This document shows, one piece after another, positions 15,596-23,635 of a stretch of DNA of 29,613 nt. The DNA lies in contig JAGADM010000004.1 in the NCBI GenBank assembly GCA_017613595.1, forward strand, positions 1 through 29,613. Reading direction: 5' to 3'. The position numbers were made by a program, and so were the translations under genes. The stretch's first letter is position 1, and each line of letters opens with the position of its first letter. A model generated the notes under the pieces. That model did not search any database, was not told where the DNA came from, and saw nothing but the letters and a program-made list of their open reading frames with translations. The DNA comes from Lachnospiraceae bacterium. Lineage in GTDB: Bacteria > Bacillota_A > Clostridia > Lachnospirales > Lachnospiraceae.

Positions 15596-15778
15596 TCAGC
15601 ATCCGCGGAAGCAGTTGGATGCTTCGTCATAGGAATAGCCGGAGGCGGCCAGTTTGGTTATAAGCCATGTCTGATCGACATCCTCCGAGAGGCAGAGATC
15701 TTCGATATTATCGTAATAATCCCGTAAGCGTGTATTGATAACGGACACCAGAATGTCCGGGTCTTCCGGCAAGTACAT
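15596..15778 (-). CDS. DUF4250 domain protein, 60 aa
   Basis: The product begins MYLPEDPDILVSVINTRLRD and ends with YSYDEASNCF, which matches the DUF4250 family of small clostridial proteins of about 60 residues. The function is unknown. ATG 15778 is chosen because AGGAG lies 7 bases upstream, and an in-frame extension to 15850 would run through the palindrome and promoter and is not conserved-looking. It is the first gene of the minus-strand series and is followed by yigZ 85 bases later, which may be read from the same transcript. It is possibly under antisense control by the promoter at 15542-15570. Confidence 0.88.
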   Translation of the reverse strand: MYLPEDPDILVSVINTRLRDYYDNIEDLCLSEDVDQTWLITKLAASGYSYDEASNCFRGC

Positions 15779-15801
15779 ATCAATGCTCCTGAAAGGGTTT
15801 G

Positions 15802-15815
15802 GGCGGGATCCCGCC
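15802..15815. repeat. 14-bp perfect palindrome at the DUF4250 start site
   Basis: GGCGGGATCCCGCC reads the same on both strands. It lies at the predicted transcription start of DUF4250 (about 15815), so it could be an operator or a 5-bp hairpin at the extreme 5' end of the mRNA, a placement known to stabilise transcripts. Confidence 0.5.
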
Positions 15816-15821
15816 GAGAAA

Positions 15822-15850
15822 ATCATAGCACATTTTCCCGAAAAAGACAA
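15822..15850 (-). promoter_or_regulatory. Promoter of DUF4250
   Basis: On the minus strand TTGTCT (15845-15850), a 17-base spacer, and TATGAT (15822-15827), with TG one base before the -10 box. The start site would be about 15815, at the palindrome. Confidence 0.75.
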
Positions 15851-15874
15851 TGCGCGCAGCGAGGAACGGGTCGG

Positions 15875-17215
15875 ATGGATTTATTTGATTTCATGCAGGA
15901 GAACGCGGCGGCCAAGCAGGCTCCGTTAGCGTCCCGGATGCGGCCGGCCACCCTGGACGAAGTGGTGGGACAATCGCATATCATCGGCAGGGACAAGCTC
16001 CTGTACCGCGCCATTGCCGCGGACCAGCTCCGCTCGGTTATCTTCTACGGACCGCCCGGAACCGGTAAGACGACGCTTGCCAAGGTAATCGCCAACACGA
16101 CCAAGGGTGCGTTCCGCCAGATCAACGCGACTTCGGCCGGCAAGAAGGATATGGAGGATGCGATCGCCGATGCGAAGAGGCTGTTGGCCACGGACGGACG
16201 GCGCACGGTTCTGTTTATTGACGAGATACACCGCTTCAACAAAGGCCAGCAGGACTATCTACTTCCCTATGTGGAGGACGGAACGGTCATTCTCGTCGGC
16301 GCGACAACCGAGAATCCGTATTTTGAGGTGAACGGCGCTTTGATCTCGCGTTCGATCATCTTTGAACTGCAGCCGCTCACGAAGGACGATATCATCGCTC
16401 TTTTGAAGAGGGCCATGACGGAACCGGAAAAGGGCATGGGGCTTTATAACGCGGAGATCACCGATGAGGCGCTCGATTTCATTGCCGATGTTGCGAACGG
16501 CGACGCCCGGAAGGCGCTGAACGCTCTCGAACTCGGCGTGCTGACGACCACACCTGACGCGGACGGCGTGACAAGAATTACGATCGAGGTTGCGCAGGAG
16601 TGTATCCAGAAGCGTGCCATCCGCTATGATAAGACCGGTGACAATCATTACGATACGATCTCGGCATTCATCAAGAGCATGCGGGGCTCGGATCCGGATG
16701 CCGCGGTATATTATCTCGCACGCATGCTCTATGCGGGCGAGGAAGTCACATTTGTCGCGAGAAGAATCATGATCTGCGCGGCCGAGGATGTCGGAAACGC
16801 AGACCCGCAGGCACTGCAGGTTGCCGTTGCGGCGGCACTCGCGGCGGAGCGGATCGGAATGCCCGAATCGCAGATTATTCTTGCCCAGGCAGCAGCTTAT
16901 GTGGCGTGCGCGCCGAAGAGCAACGCGGCGGTGGAGGCAATCGGCAAAGCGATGGACGCGGTGAAGAACGAACGGACACCCGCGGTTCCGCCGCATCTGC
17001 AGGATGCCCATTACGGCGGTGCCGGGAAGCTCGGAAGAGGGATCGGTTACGAATACGCGCACCTTTATCCGAATCATTTCAGCAGGCAGCAGTATCTGCC
17101 GGACGAATATGTCGGAACAAAGTTTTATGAGCCCGGAGATCTCGGTTACGAGAAGAAGATCAAGGAGTGGCTCGCATTTTTAAGAAGCGGGGAGGAAGAC
17201 CATGTTACGGACTAA
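15875..17215 (+). CDS. rarA: Replication-associated recombination protein A (MgsA/RarA)
   Basis: This AAA+ ATPase acts at stalled replication forks and interacts with single-strand binding protein. The Walker A motif GPPGTGKT is at residues 59-66, Walker B with DEIH at 116-119, and sensor 1 GATTENP at 142-148. The C-terminal tetramerisation region ends with the typical AHYGGAGKLGRGIGYEYAHLYPNHF and QQYLPDEY segments. Length of 446 aa is normal. The start follows GAGGA by 9 bases; MDLFDFMQ is a family-like N-terminus. The next gene overlaps its end by 14 bases, so it heads an operon of five genes ending at 20656. Transcription may come from the promoter at 15542-15570. Confidence 0.97.
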   Translation: MDLFDFMQENAAAKQAPLASRMRPATLDEVVGQSHIIGRDKLLYRAIAADQLRSVIFYGPPGTGKTTLAKVIANTTKGAFRQINATSAGKKDMEDAIADAKRLLATDGRRTVLFIDEIHRFNKGQQDYLLPYVEDGTVILVGATTENPYFEVNGALISRSIIFELQPLTKDDIIALLKRAMTEPEKGMGLYNAEITDEALDFIADVANGDARKALNALELGVLTTTPDADGVTRITIEVAQECIQKRAIRYDKTGDNHYDTISAFIKSMRGSDPDAAVYYLARMLYAGEEVTFVARRIMICAAEDVGNADPQALQVAVAAALAAERIGMPESQIILAQAAAYVACAPKSNAAVEAIGKAMDAVKNERTPAVPPHLQDAHYGGAGKLGRGIGYEYAHLYPNHFSRQQYLPDEYVGTKFYEPGDLGYEKKIKEWLAFLRSGEEDHVTD

Positions 17216-17477
17216 GTTTACACAGGTTGTTGCAATCCTGACGATCGCGCTGGTGGTTGCGGCCATCGTTCTGTCATTTGTCGGAGCGTTTATGGGCGGC
17301 GATCTCGGAAAGAGACTTCTGGTGACGGGAGTTTTCTCGTTCGTCGGATTTCCGGTGTTCGGATGGATTTTAATAGCAGTATACAACAGCGTTCACAAGG
17401 ATGAGTACGAGGTCAACGACATGCTGGCCGGTGCGAAGAATCCCGAAGAAGCGGATCAAACAGAGGATAAGGAGTAA
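17202..17477 (+). CDS. Small two-span membrane protein, 91 aa
   Basis: No family is recognised. Residues 8-32 and 40-62 form two strongly hydrophobic spans with a short loop (GGDLGKR), and the last 28 residues are acidic and soluble (EYEVNDMLAGAKNPEEADQTEDKE). It overlaps rarA by 14 bases and precedes the SEC-C gene by 6 bases, so translation is probably coupled to rarA. GGGGAGGAAG lies just before the start. A role in the membrane cannot be named. Confidence 0.85.
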   Translation: MLRTKFTQVVAILTIALVVAAIVLSFVGAFMGGDLGKRLLVTGVFSFVGFPVFGWILIAVYNSVHKDEYEVNDMLAGAKNPEEADQTEDKE

Positions 17478-17483
17478 TCAGAC

Positions 17484-18008
17484 ATGAGCACATTATTGGA
17501 AACCTGGTACGAAGAGGCCTATCAGCAGAAGAGGAACCCGAAACAGGATCAGTTCTTCTGGGCGGCTTATTTTGCGTCGGAGAAGGATGTTTACGAGCAG
17601 CTGCTCGCAAACCCCGAGGTTGAGGTAAAGGGAACGGTTAAGGAACTGGCGGAGCGCTACAACATGCCGCTTAAGAAGTTCGCGGGATTCCTGGACGGAA
17701 TCAACGACAGCCTGAAGACCAAAAACCCGATTGAGGAGATGACCGAGGATACCGAGGTAAGTCTCGCATTTGACCCGGAGAAGCTTTACTACAATATGTG
17801 CGAAGCGAAGGCCGACTGGCTTTACAACCTTCCGCAGTGGGAGGCGATCATTCCCGAGGATCGCAGAAAGGAACTCTTCCTGCAGCAGAGAAAGTCGCAT
17901 ACCGTTGTGAATACGCAGGCGAAGATCGGACGTAACGATCCGTGCCCGTGCGGAAGCGGCAAGAAGTATAAGAACTGCTGCCTCAAGAAGGACCAGATTG
18001 CACAGTAA
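17484..18008 (+). CDS. SEC-C motif protein, 174 aa
   Basis: The C-terminus carries the zinc-binding SEC-C motif [13 protein letters not shown] with C154, C156, C165 and C166, as at the end of SecA. The rest (about 145 residues) is a helical domain without known family marks; it includes YMEKFAGFL-like helices and a conserved-looking [10 protein letters not shown] segment. SEC-C modules bind metal and in SecA contact SecB or ribosomes, so a protein-binding role is possible but not shown. AAGGAG is about 9 bases before ATG 17484. It is 6 bases after the small membrane protein and 28 bases before the DUF4015 gene. Confidence 0.9.
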   Translation: MSTLLETWYEEAYQQKRNPKQDQFFWAAYFASEKDVYEQLLANPEVEVKGTVKELAERYNMPLKKFAGFLDGINDSLKTKNPIEEMTEDTEVSLAFDPEKLYYNMCEAKADWLYNLPQWEAIIPEDRRKELFLQQRKSHTVVNTQAKIGRNDPCPCGSGKKYKNCCLKKDQIAQ

Positions 18009-18036
18009 GGACTTCCGAAGTTTTTAAGGAGCAGGT

Positions 18037-19350
18037 ATGGCATCAAGATACGGAAACAAGGCCAATGTGCGGTATCGTTCCGGAACGAAGCGCGCAATCC
18101 GCCGCAGGCAGCTGTTCTTCACGCTGGTTGCGCTCGTTCTGTGCGCGACGATCGGATTCGGCATCTACCATAAATCCGTCGGCACCAAAGTAACGGAATA
18201 CGCGGCCCGCGAGAATAATCCCACACCGTCCGATTCTCCGATACAGATCATCTCGAGCTCGGACATGGGACCGTACGGTCTTTATCTGGACAAATACAAA
18301 GAAGGTCTTTCCGAAGACGACATGTGGATGGAAGAATTCGAGGATAACCGTGAACGGCAGCAGGTGAAGGGCATTTATGTCACCCCCGAAGTGCTGAACG
18401 GAAAGATGGACTTCCTGCTGGACCTTCTCGATACGACCGAACTGAATGCGGTTGTCATCGATATCAAAAACGATGACGGATTCATTGTCGTTAAGAACGA
18501 TTCCGTACTTTTAAACGGAATGACGAACCAGAGGCTTCTCATTGATAATTTTGAGGGCAAGATGCAGAAGTTCAAGGAGCACGGCGTCTATCTGATTGCG
18601 CGTGTCGTATGCTTCCGTGACATCCGGAGCGTACGAAGCAACGAAAGCTACGGCGTGCACATGAAAGACGGTTCGCTGATGAAAGACAGCAACAGCTTCA
18701 CCTGGATGAATCCGTTTAATAAAGAGGTGTGGGAGTATCTGACCGAGGTCGGCAGAGTATGCGCCCGCCTCGGATTTGACGAAGTAAACTTCGACTACTG
18801 CCGTTTCTCGACCGACTCGAAGGTCAAGGACGCGGATTTCGGTCAGGAACTGACGACCGAGAATAAGGAAGAGGCAATCACGGGATTTGTCAAATATGCC
18901 TGTGAGAATCTGAAACCGCTCGGCGTATTTGTCTCGGTTGACGTATTCGGCGTTGTACTGAGCAGTACCGTGGATGCCGCGGCGGTAGGCCAGAACTACG
19001 CGGACATGTCGAGTTATCTCGATTACATATGCCCGATGGTATATCCCTCGCACTACGGCAGAGGGTATTATAATATTCCGGTTCCCGATGCGGATCCCTA
19101 TAAGCTGATATATAACGCAATGCTCGATTCGAAGAGGGTTCTTGCGGTAAATGTGGCGAAAGGACGGTGCGCACAGGTCCGCCCGTGGCTGCAGTCCTTT
19201 ACGGCAACCTGGGTAACCGGTCATATTACCTACGGCGGCGCGGAAGTAAGAGCGCAGATTGATGCTACATATGAGGCCGGATACGAAGCCGGATGGCAGC
19301 TTTGGAACGCTTCTGGAAAGTACAGTAAAGACGGTCTGGAAGAACAATAA
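18037..19350 (+). CDS. DUF4015 putative glycoside hydrolase, membrane-anchored
   Basis: A basic N-terminus and a membrane span at about residues 26-44 anchor the protein outside the membrane. The domain from about residue 110 matches the DUF4015 putative glycosyl hydrolase fold: KGIYVTPEVLN, TELNAVVIDIKNDDG, YLIARVVCFRD, ARLGFDEVNFDYCRF and DYICPMVYPSHYG. These are TIM-barrel strands; the acidic residues in DIKNDDG and DEVNFDYCRF are candidate catalytic or binding residues by position only. Family members are not well characterised; the substrate may be a wall polysaccharide. AAGGAGC lies 6 bases before the ATG. The lipoprotein gene follows 29 bases later. Confidence 0.9.
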   Translation: MASRYGNKANVRYRSGTKRAIRRRQLFFTLVALVLCATIGFGIYHKSVGTKVTEYAARENNPTPSDSPIQIISSSDMGPYGLYLDKYKEGLSEDDMWMEEFEDNRERQQVKGIYVTPEVLNGKMDFLLDLLDTTELNAVVIDIKNDDGFIVVKNDSVLLNGMTNQRLLIDNFEGKMQKFKEHGVYLIARVVCFRDIRSVRSNESYGVHMKDGSLMKDSNSFTWMNPFNKEVWEYLTEVGRVCARLGFDEVNFDYCRFSTDSKVKDADFGQELTTENKEEAITGFVKYACENLKPLGVFVSVDVFGVVLSSTVDAAAVGQNYADMSSYLDYICPMVYPSHYGRGYYNIPVPDADPYKLIYNAMLDSKRVLAVNVAKGRCAQVRPWLQSFTATWVTGHITYGGAEVRAQIDATYEAGYEAGWQLWNASGKYSKDGLEEQ

Positions 19351-19379
19351 AGAAATGTATGGTGAAGGGAGAGTGTGAC

Positions 19380-20612
19380 ATGAAGAAAATAGCATTGATT
19401 CTGATTCTTGTACTGCTTGTTTCTTTGCTCGCAGCCTGTGAGGGCGGCGATGATGTGAAGAAGGGTAAGACGCGAGACGGCGGAAAGAACACTCCGACTG
19501 AAAAGCCGACTGAAGAGCCGACGGAACAGCCGACCGATGTTCCGACCGATACACCGACACCGACGCCGACACCGGAGATTACGGGCGATCCGGCCCTGAC
19601 GCCGTTTCCTTTGCCGGACAAGATTCCGGTATCCATTGACATTTCCTATGCGGGAGTGACCGGACCTGAGAACCGGGCTCTGCTTGCGTTCGCGAAGTTC
19701 TTAGATGAGAAATACGCATCCTACGGCGGGAATCAGGTTGACCTTCGTTTCGGCCTTTTCTTCCTGAACGGAGATCAGGTTCCCGAACTTTGGTGGGCGG
19801 AAGGCGGATCTCATGCGGAGGGCGTAAACATTGCCCTTTACGCTCCGCTTGATAAGGTTATTAATCTCGGAACGTACGGTGAATTCGCGACCTGTTATTA
19901 CCTTGAGCGCGGTAATATCATTGTATCCTCTTATGAGGGAATGGGCGCGACGGCCGTTTCCGTAGACCGTCTGGATTTTGATAAGATGTATCACGCATTT
20001 TCCTTTGAGAAAAATGTTTATGATACTCCGGACGGGACGGTTGAAAACTATTCGATCGATGAACAGCCGTGCAGACGTGAGGATTATGAGGAACGTGTTT
20101 CCGCATGGATGAACAGCGGTATTAAGAAGATTGATTACGGCGAAGGACTTACCATGATCGGAGCCGACGGATATCCGGTACAAACCTGTTATCCGGCACT
20201 GTATGACGCTTATCTTGCCATGTTCGGAGGAATGCCGTTTGATTGGGGGATTCCGGATGATATCAAGGAAGCAATCGTCGGCAAATGGAAGCTGGAGAGC
20301 GGTGAAGTCGAAGGATGGGAATGGCAGGCCGAGGACGGCGTGAACGAGTCCTACTGGATCGTCGAGCCGAACGGCGAGGCAGAGCTTACGAAGGTTGCTC
20401 CGTACCGGTCCGTTGAGATGTACCGTATGGAATACCAGCCGGATTACCCTGTTATGAAGACCGATTATCCCTGGTGCTTCCGCGCAGAGGACAGAGAGCA
20501 TGCCGGAGCATACTACTTCCTGACCATGATGGCGGACGGCAGACTGCTTCAGTACTACTATTATCCGTCCGAGTGCATCGCAAGTGTATCATATTTCAAG
20601 AAAATAAACTGA
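19380..20612 (+). CDS. Lipoprotein with Thr/Pro linker, orphan domain
   Basis: ATG 19380 is chosen because AAGGGAGAG precedes it and the product then begins MKKIALILILVLLVSLLAAC, a lipoprotein signal with the lipid-modified C20. An upstream in-frame ATG at 19359 would put an odd MVKGECD before it. A Thr/Pro/Glu linker covers residues 38-66, followed by an extracellular region of about 340 residues that I do not recognise. It includes two probable subdomains: one from 72 to about 290, and a lipocalin-like beta-rich end (IVGKWKLESGEVEGWEW, then AYYFLTMMADGRLLQYYYY). It ends the rarA operon at the strong terminator. A ligand or substrate cannot be named. Confidence 0.85.
   Translation: MKKIALILILVLLVSLLAACEGGDDVKKGKTRDGGKNTPTEKPTEEPTEQPTDVPTDTPTPTPTPEITGDPALTPFPLPDKIPVSIDISYAGVTGPENRALLAFAKFLDEKYASYGGNQVDLRFGLFFLNGDQVPELWWAEGGSHAEGVNIALYAPLDKVINLGTYGEFATCYYLERGNIIVSSYEGMGATAVSVDRLDFDKMYHAFSFEKNVYDTPDGTVENYSIDEQPCRREDYEERVSAWMNSGIKKIDYGEGLTMIGADGYPVQTCYPALYDAYLAMFGGMPFDWGIPDDIKEAIVGKWKLESGEVEGWEWQAEDGVNESYWIVEPNGEAELTKVAPYRSVEMYRMEYQPDYPVMKTDYPWCFRAEDREHAGAYYFLTMMADGRLLQYYYYPSECIASVSYFKKIN
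19491..19577 (+). repeat. Thr/Pro/Glu codon repeat (linker)
   Basis: About 29 codons of the form ACN-GAN-NNN-CCN, then ACA-CCG-ACG-CCG, encode the spacer between the lipid anchor and the extracellular domain. The last part is a near-perfect 6-base tandem repeat. Confidence 0.75.
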
Positions 20613-20626
20613 GATTACAGAAAGAA

Positions 20627-20656
20627 AACCGCCGGTTTCTCGACCGGCGGTTTTTT
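20627..20656 (+). terminator. Terminator of the rarA-lipoprotein operon
   Basis: AACCGCCGGT (20627-20636) and ACCGGCGGTT (20643-20652) form a perfect 10-bp stem with a 6-base loop, followed by TTTT. It lies 14 bases after the lipoprotein stop. Confidence 0.95.
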
Positions 20657-20662
20657 GAAACG

Positions 20663-20698
20663 AAAAAAGAGCTTCGCACCATCGGATGCGAAGCTCTT
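20663..20698 (-). terminator. Terminator of cellobiose phosphorylase
   Basis: The arms at 20667-20678 and 20687-20698 pair over 12 bp (AAGAGCTTCGCA with its complement), with an 8-base loop. On the minus strand a T run follows, from AAAAAA at 20663-20668. It faces the plus-strand terminator 10 bases away, insulating the convergent genes. Confidence 0.92.
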
Positions 20699-20714
20699 AT
20701 CATTTGTCTTAGTA

Positions 20715-23195
20715 TTAACCGAGCGTTACAATTACTTCGTGAACGCCTGCGCCGAGTACCGGAACAACGTTTCCGGCTACGGCCTTGCCGTCAACCGTAA
20801 GGGACTTAACGCCCTTGCATACGTGGTTCGGGTTCTTAACAGTGATATTGTAGGTTGCGCCGCGGAACTGTCTCGAAGCCTTGAAGCCGTCCCACTCAGC
20901 CGGGATGGAAGGATCAACCTTCAGACCGTCGAAGTCGGGCATGATACCGAGAATGTACTGGGAAATGGCAACCATATTCCATGCAGCGGTACCGGTCAGC
21001 CAGGAGTTCTTGCCCTGACCGAAGTTCTTGCCGGGACGTCCGATATCGGAACCGGCATCCTTGCCGCCGATCATCTGTCCGTAAACATACGGCTCGGTCT
21101 TATGGATGTCGCTGGTGTCTTCGGTAAATGCCGGAGCAATCTCGGAGTAGTACTTGAATGCGAGGTCGCCCTGTCCTGCGTAAGCAGCCGCACAGATGAT
21201 CCATGCGTTGTTATGCGTGAAGATTCCGGCATTCTCCTTGTAGCCGCCCGGATAGGTGGAAATTTCGCCATACTGGATGTAGTACTTGGAGTATGCGGGA
21301 TTGTTCAGTACAAGACCGAACTTCGTATTGAGTCTCTCGTCGATCGCCGCAAGCGTCTTAAGAGCGGTACCCTGCTCCTTGCCGACGTCGGACATGATCG
21401 CGAAGCCCTGAGGCTCGATGAAGATCTGGCCTTCTTCGCATTCCTTACTGCCCATCTTATCGCCGTTTGCGTCATAAGCACGAAGGAACCAGTCGCCGTC
21501 CCAAGCGGAATCCATAATGGCTTTCTTCATCGCATCAATGGCTTCCTGAGCAGCCTTTGCCTCATCGTTCTTTCCGAGATGCTTCAGAATCTCAACATAG
21601 TTAGGACCGGTATAGGTGAAGAGCGTAGCAACCATAACGGACTCGGCAACCTTGGAGTAACCGCCTTCTGCCTTGAACTTCGGGTTCGTGTAGGTCTGGA
21701 AGCTTTCGCCCGGAGTATCGGAATAGCAGGAGAGGTTGATACAGTCGTTCCAGTCAGCACGCATCGCAAGCGGAAGCTTGTGCGGTCCGAGGTTGTTAAC
21801 GATATGATAGAAGGAAACCTTCAGATGCTCGAGCATCGTCTGCGCCTTATCCATATCGTTATCGTAAGGAACCATCTCGTCAAGGATCGACCAGTCGCCG
21901 GTTTCCTTGATATAAGCGGAAACGGAAAGGATCAGCCACAGCGGATCGTCGGAGAAATCGCCGCCGATGTCTGCGTTACCCTTCTTGGTAAGCGGCTGAT
22001 ACTGATGATAGCATCCGCCGTCCGGGAACTGCGTGGAAGCAATGTCGATGATACGCTCCTTAGCGCGGTCCGGAATCTGATGTACGAAACCGAGGATATC
22101 CTGGTTGGAATCACGGAAGCCCATGCCGCGGCCGATTCCAGACTCAAAGTAGGAAGCGGAACGGGACAGGTTGAACGTAACCATACACTGATACTGGTTC
22201 CAGATGTTAACCATGCGGTCGACTTTGTCATCGGGAGTGGCAACATTCAGGATTCCGAGAAGCTTGTCCCATGCGGCGCGGAGTTCCGCCATGCCTGCGG
22301 CAACCTTTTCGGGGGTGTTGTACCGTTCCATCATGGCAAGGGCTTTCACCTTGTTGATGGTCTTGCCGTCAGCCTCAAACTTCTGATCGGCGGGCATCTC
22401 AACGTAGCCGAGGATGAAGACAAGAGTCTTCGTCTCGCCGGGAGCAAGGGTGATTTTCTTGTAATGGGAAGCAATCGGTGCCCATCCGTCGGCAAATGAG
22501 TTGGTTGCCTCTCCGGCAAGCACGGCCTGCGGATCGCCGAAACCGTTGTAAAGTCCGATGAAGGAATCACGGTCGGTGTCATAGCCGTCGATGTCGGTGT
22601 TAACTGTGTAAAATGCGAAGTGGTCGCGGCGGTCGCGGTACTCGGTCTTGTGATAGATCGTGGAGCCGACTACCTCAACACGTCCGGTCGAGAAGTTACG
22701 CTGGAAGTTGTTGCTGTCGTCCTGGGCGTCCCAAAGACACCACTCGGCAAATGAGAAGAGGCTGAAGGTCTTGGCAGCAGCGCTCTCGTTTGTAAGAACG
22801 AGCTGCTGAACCTCTCCGTCGTAGTTCTGCGGTACGAAGAAGGTAGCCTCGGCTTTGAGGCCGTTCTTCTTACCTGTGATGATCGTGTAGCCCATACCGT
22901 GACGGCACTCGTAGCTGTCAAGCTCGGTCTTCACCGGAGACCAGCCGGGGTTCCATACGGTATTGCCGTCCTTGATGTAGAAATAGCGTCCGCCCATATC
23001 GATCGGTACATTGTTGTAGCGATAACGGGTAATGCGGCGCAAACGGGCATCCTTATAGAAAGAATAACCGCCCGCGGTGTTTGAAATCAGAGAGAAGAAT
23101 CCCTGGGTTCCGAGGTAGTTGATCCACGGATAAGGAGTTCTGGGGGATGTGATGACGTATTCGCGCTTGGCGTCATCGAAATAGCCGAATTTCAT
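20715..23195 (-). CDS. Cellobiose phosphorylase (GH94)
   Basis: This cytosolic enzyme splits cellobiose with phosphate into glucose and glucose 1-phosphate, saving ATP during cellulose or beta-glucan fermentation. The N-terminus ([40 protein letters not shown]) matches clostridial cellobiose phosphorylases almost word for word. The catalytic-barrel segments are [27 protein letters not shown] and [10 protein letters not shown]; the family's general acid Asp lies in the last, at D481 or D484. The 826-aa length is slightly above the roughly 811 aa typical of the family. AGGAGG precedes the ATG. It stands alone with its own strong promoter and terminator. GH94 members acting on related disaccharides cannot be fully excluded. 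Confidence 0.95.
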   Translation of the reverse strand: MKFGYFDDAKREYVITSPRTPYPWINYLGTQGFFSLISNTAGGYSFYKDARLRRITRYRYNNVPIDMGGRYFYIKDGNTVWNPGWSPVKTELDSYECRHGMGYTIITGKKNGLKAEATFFVPQNYDGEVQQLVLTNESAAAKTFSLFSFAEWCLWDAQDDSNNFQRNFSTGRVEVVGSTIYHKTEYRDRRDHFAFYTVNTDIDGYDTDRDSFIGLYNGFGDPQAVLAGEATNSFADGWAPIASHYKKITLAPGETKTLVFILGYVEMPADQKFEADGKTINKVKALAMMERYNTPEKVAAGMAELRAAWDKLLGILNVATPDDKVDRMVNIWNQYQCMVTFNLSRSASYFESGIGRGMGFRDSNQDILGFVHQIPDRAKERIIDIASTQFPDGGCYHQYQPLTKKGNADIGGDFSDDPLWLILSVSAYIKETGDWSILDEMVPYDNDMDKAQTMLEHLKVSFYHIVNNLGPHKLPLAMRADWNDCINLSCYSDTPGESFQTYTNPKFKAEGGYSKVAESVMVATLFTYTGPNYVEILKHLGKNDEAKAAQEAIDAMKKAIMDSAWDGDWFLRAYDANGDKMGSKECEEGQIFIEPQGFAIMSDVGKEQGTALKTLAAIDERLNTKFGLVLNNPAYSKYYIQYGEISTYPGGYKENAGIFTHNNAWIICAAAYAGQGDLAFKYYSEIAPAFTEDTSDIHKTEPYVYGQMIGGKDAGSDIGRPGKNFGQGKNSWLTGTAAWNMVAISQYILGIMPDFDGLKVDPSIPAEWDGFKASRQFRGATYNITVKNPNHVCKGVKSLTVDGKAVAGNVVPVLGAGVHEVIVTLG

Positions 23196-23215
23196 AAATG
23201 CCTCCTATCGAAATA

Positions 23216-23230
23216 GCCTGTAAAACAGGC
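23216..23230 (-). promoter_or_regulatory. Hairpin in the cellobiose phosphorylase leader
   Basis: GCCTGT and ACAGGC (23216-23221 and 23225-23230) pair perfectly around a 3-base loop. The hairpin sits in the 5' leader, 20 bases before the ATG and just ahead of the ribosome site, so it could affect translation or be an operator. Confidence 0.45.
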
Positions 23231-23245
23231 AGACATGATGGACTC

Positions 23246-23274
23246 ATTATATATGATACAAAATTGTTTTACAA
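23246..23274 (-). promoter_or_regulatory. Promoter of cellobiose phosphorylase
   Basis: On the minus strand TTGTAA (23269-23274), a 17-base spacer, and a perfect TATAAT (23246-23251). The start site would be near 23239, giving a leader of about 45 bases. Confidence 0.85.
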
Positions 23275-23339
23275 TGGCTGATTTGGTAGAATGAACGAAA
23301 AGTCTGTGCTATCAAATCAATTTTCGTGCTATTTGTTTG

Positions 23340-23368
23340 TTGACAAAGAAGGAATCAGAGAGTAAAAT
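23340..23368 (+). promoter_or_regulatory. Distal plus-strand promoter upstream of the S66 gene
   Basis: TTGACA at 23340-23345, a 17-base spacer, and TAAAAT at 23363-23368. It would give a leader of about 260 bases before the S66 peptidase gene. Confidence 0.55.
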
Positions 23369-23446
23369 TTACTTGTAGATAGAAATTGACATGCTATTTT
23401 ACATTTTGTTTTTCCAAAAAGAATGTAAAAATATTGCTTAAAGATA

Positions 23447-23475
23447 ATGACAAATCAAAATCGATGTGTTATTAT
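23447..23475 (+). promoter_or_regulatory. Proximal promoter of the S66 peptidase gene
   Basis: ATGACA at 23447-23452, a 17-base spacer, and TATTAT at 23470-23475. Transcription would start near 23482 and give a structured leader of about 150 bases. Confidence 0.6.
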
Positions 23476-23481
23476 GTTAGC

Positions 23482-23630
23482 AGAGCAGATGAAATATAGG
23501 CTGCCGACATACAATTTAGCTGGTTCATTACTTCTCTGAAGTAATTTCTCCCCCCACACAAACTGCGATTCAGAAATGGATCGCAGTTCTTCTTTCCGGG
23601 GATAATTCCGATGGTCAAATACAAGGAGGT
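23482..23630 (+). promoter_or_regulatory. Structured 5' leader of the S66 peptidase gene
   Basis: Two perfect hairpins lie in this leader. The first is TTACTTC/GAAGTAA (23528-23544) with a 3-base loop, followed by TTTCTCCCCCC. The second is AACTGCGAT/ATCGCAGTT (23561-23588) with a 10-base loop, followed by CTTCTTTCC. Both look like weak intrinsic terminators ahead of an excellent ribosome site (AAGGAGGTG), as in attenuators. I see no T-box, known riboswitch core or leader peptide. Confidence 0.45.
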
Positions 23631-23635
23631 GCAAA

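Larger units (their letters stand above)
23196..23635. other. AT-rich divergent regulatory region
   Basis: This 440-base stretch has no gene. It separates the minus-strand cellobiose phosphorylase from the plus-strand S66 peptidase and is visibly richer in A and T than its surroundings, especially 23230-23480. It holds one minus-strand promoter, two plus-strand promoters, a hairpin in the phosphorylase leader and two hairpins in the S66 leader. These are listed separately. Confidence 0.85.

Noticed and set aside
19491..19577. Tandem repeat array suggesting CRISPR or a mobile element
   Set aside because: The repeats are coding Thr/Pro codons within one frame, with no spacers or flanking repeats.
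20655..22499. A 614-codon open frame opposite cellobiose phosphorylase
   Set aside because: It begins in terminator DNA and is antisense to an enzyme with clear motifs; a shadow of codon bias.
23386..23391. A perfect TTGACA as a third plus-strand promoter
   Set aside because: The sequence 16-19 bases downstream has no acceptable -10 box.
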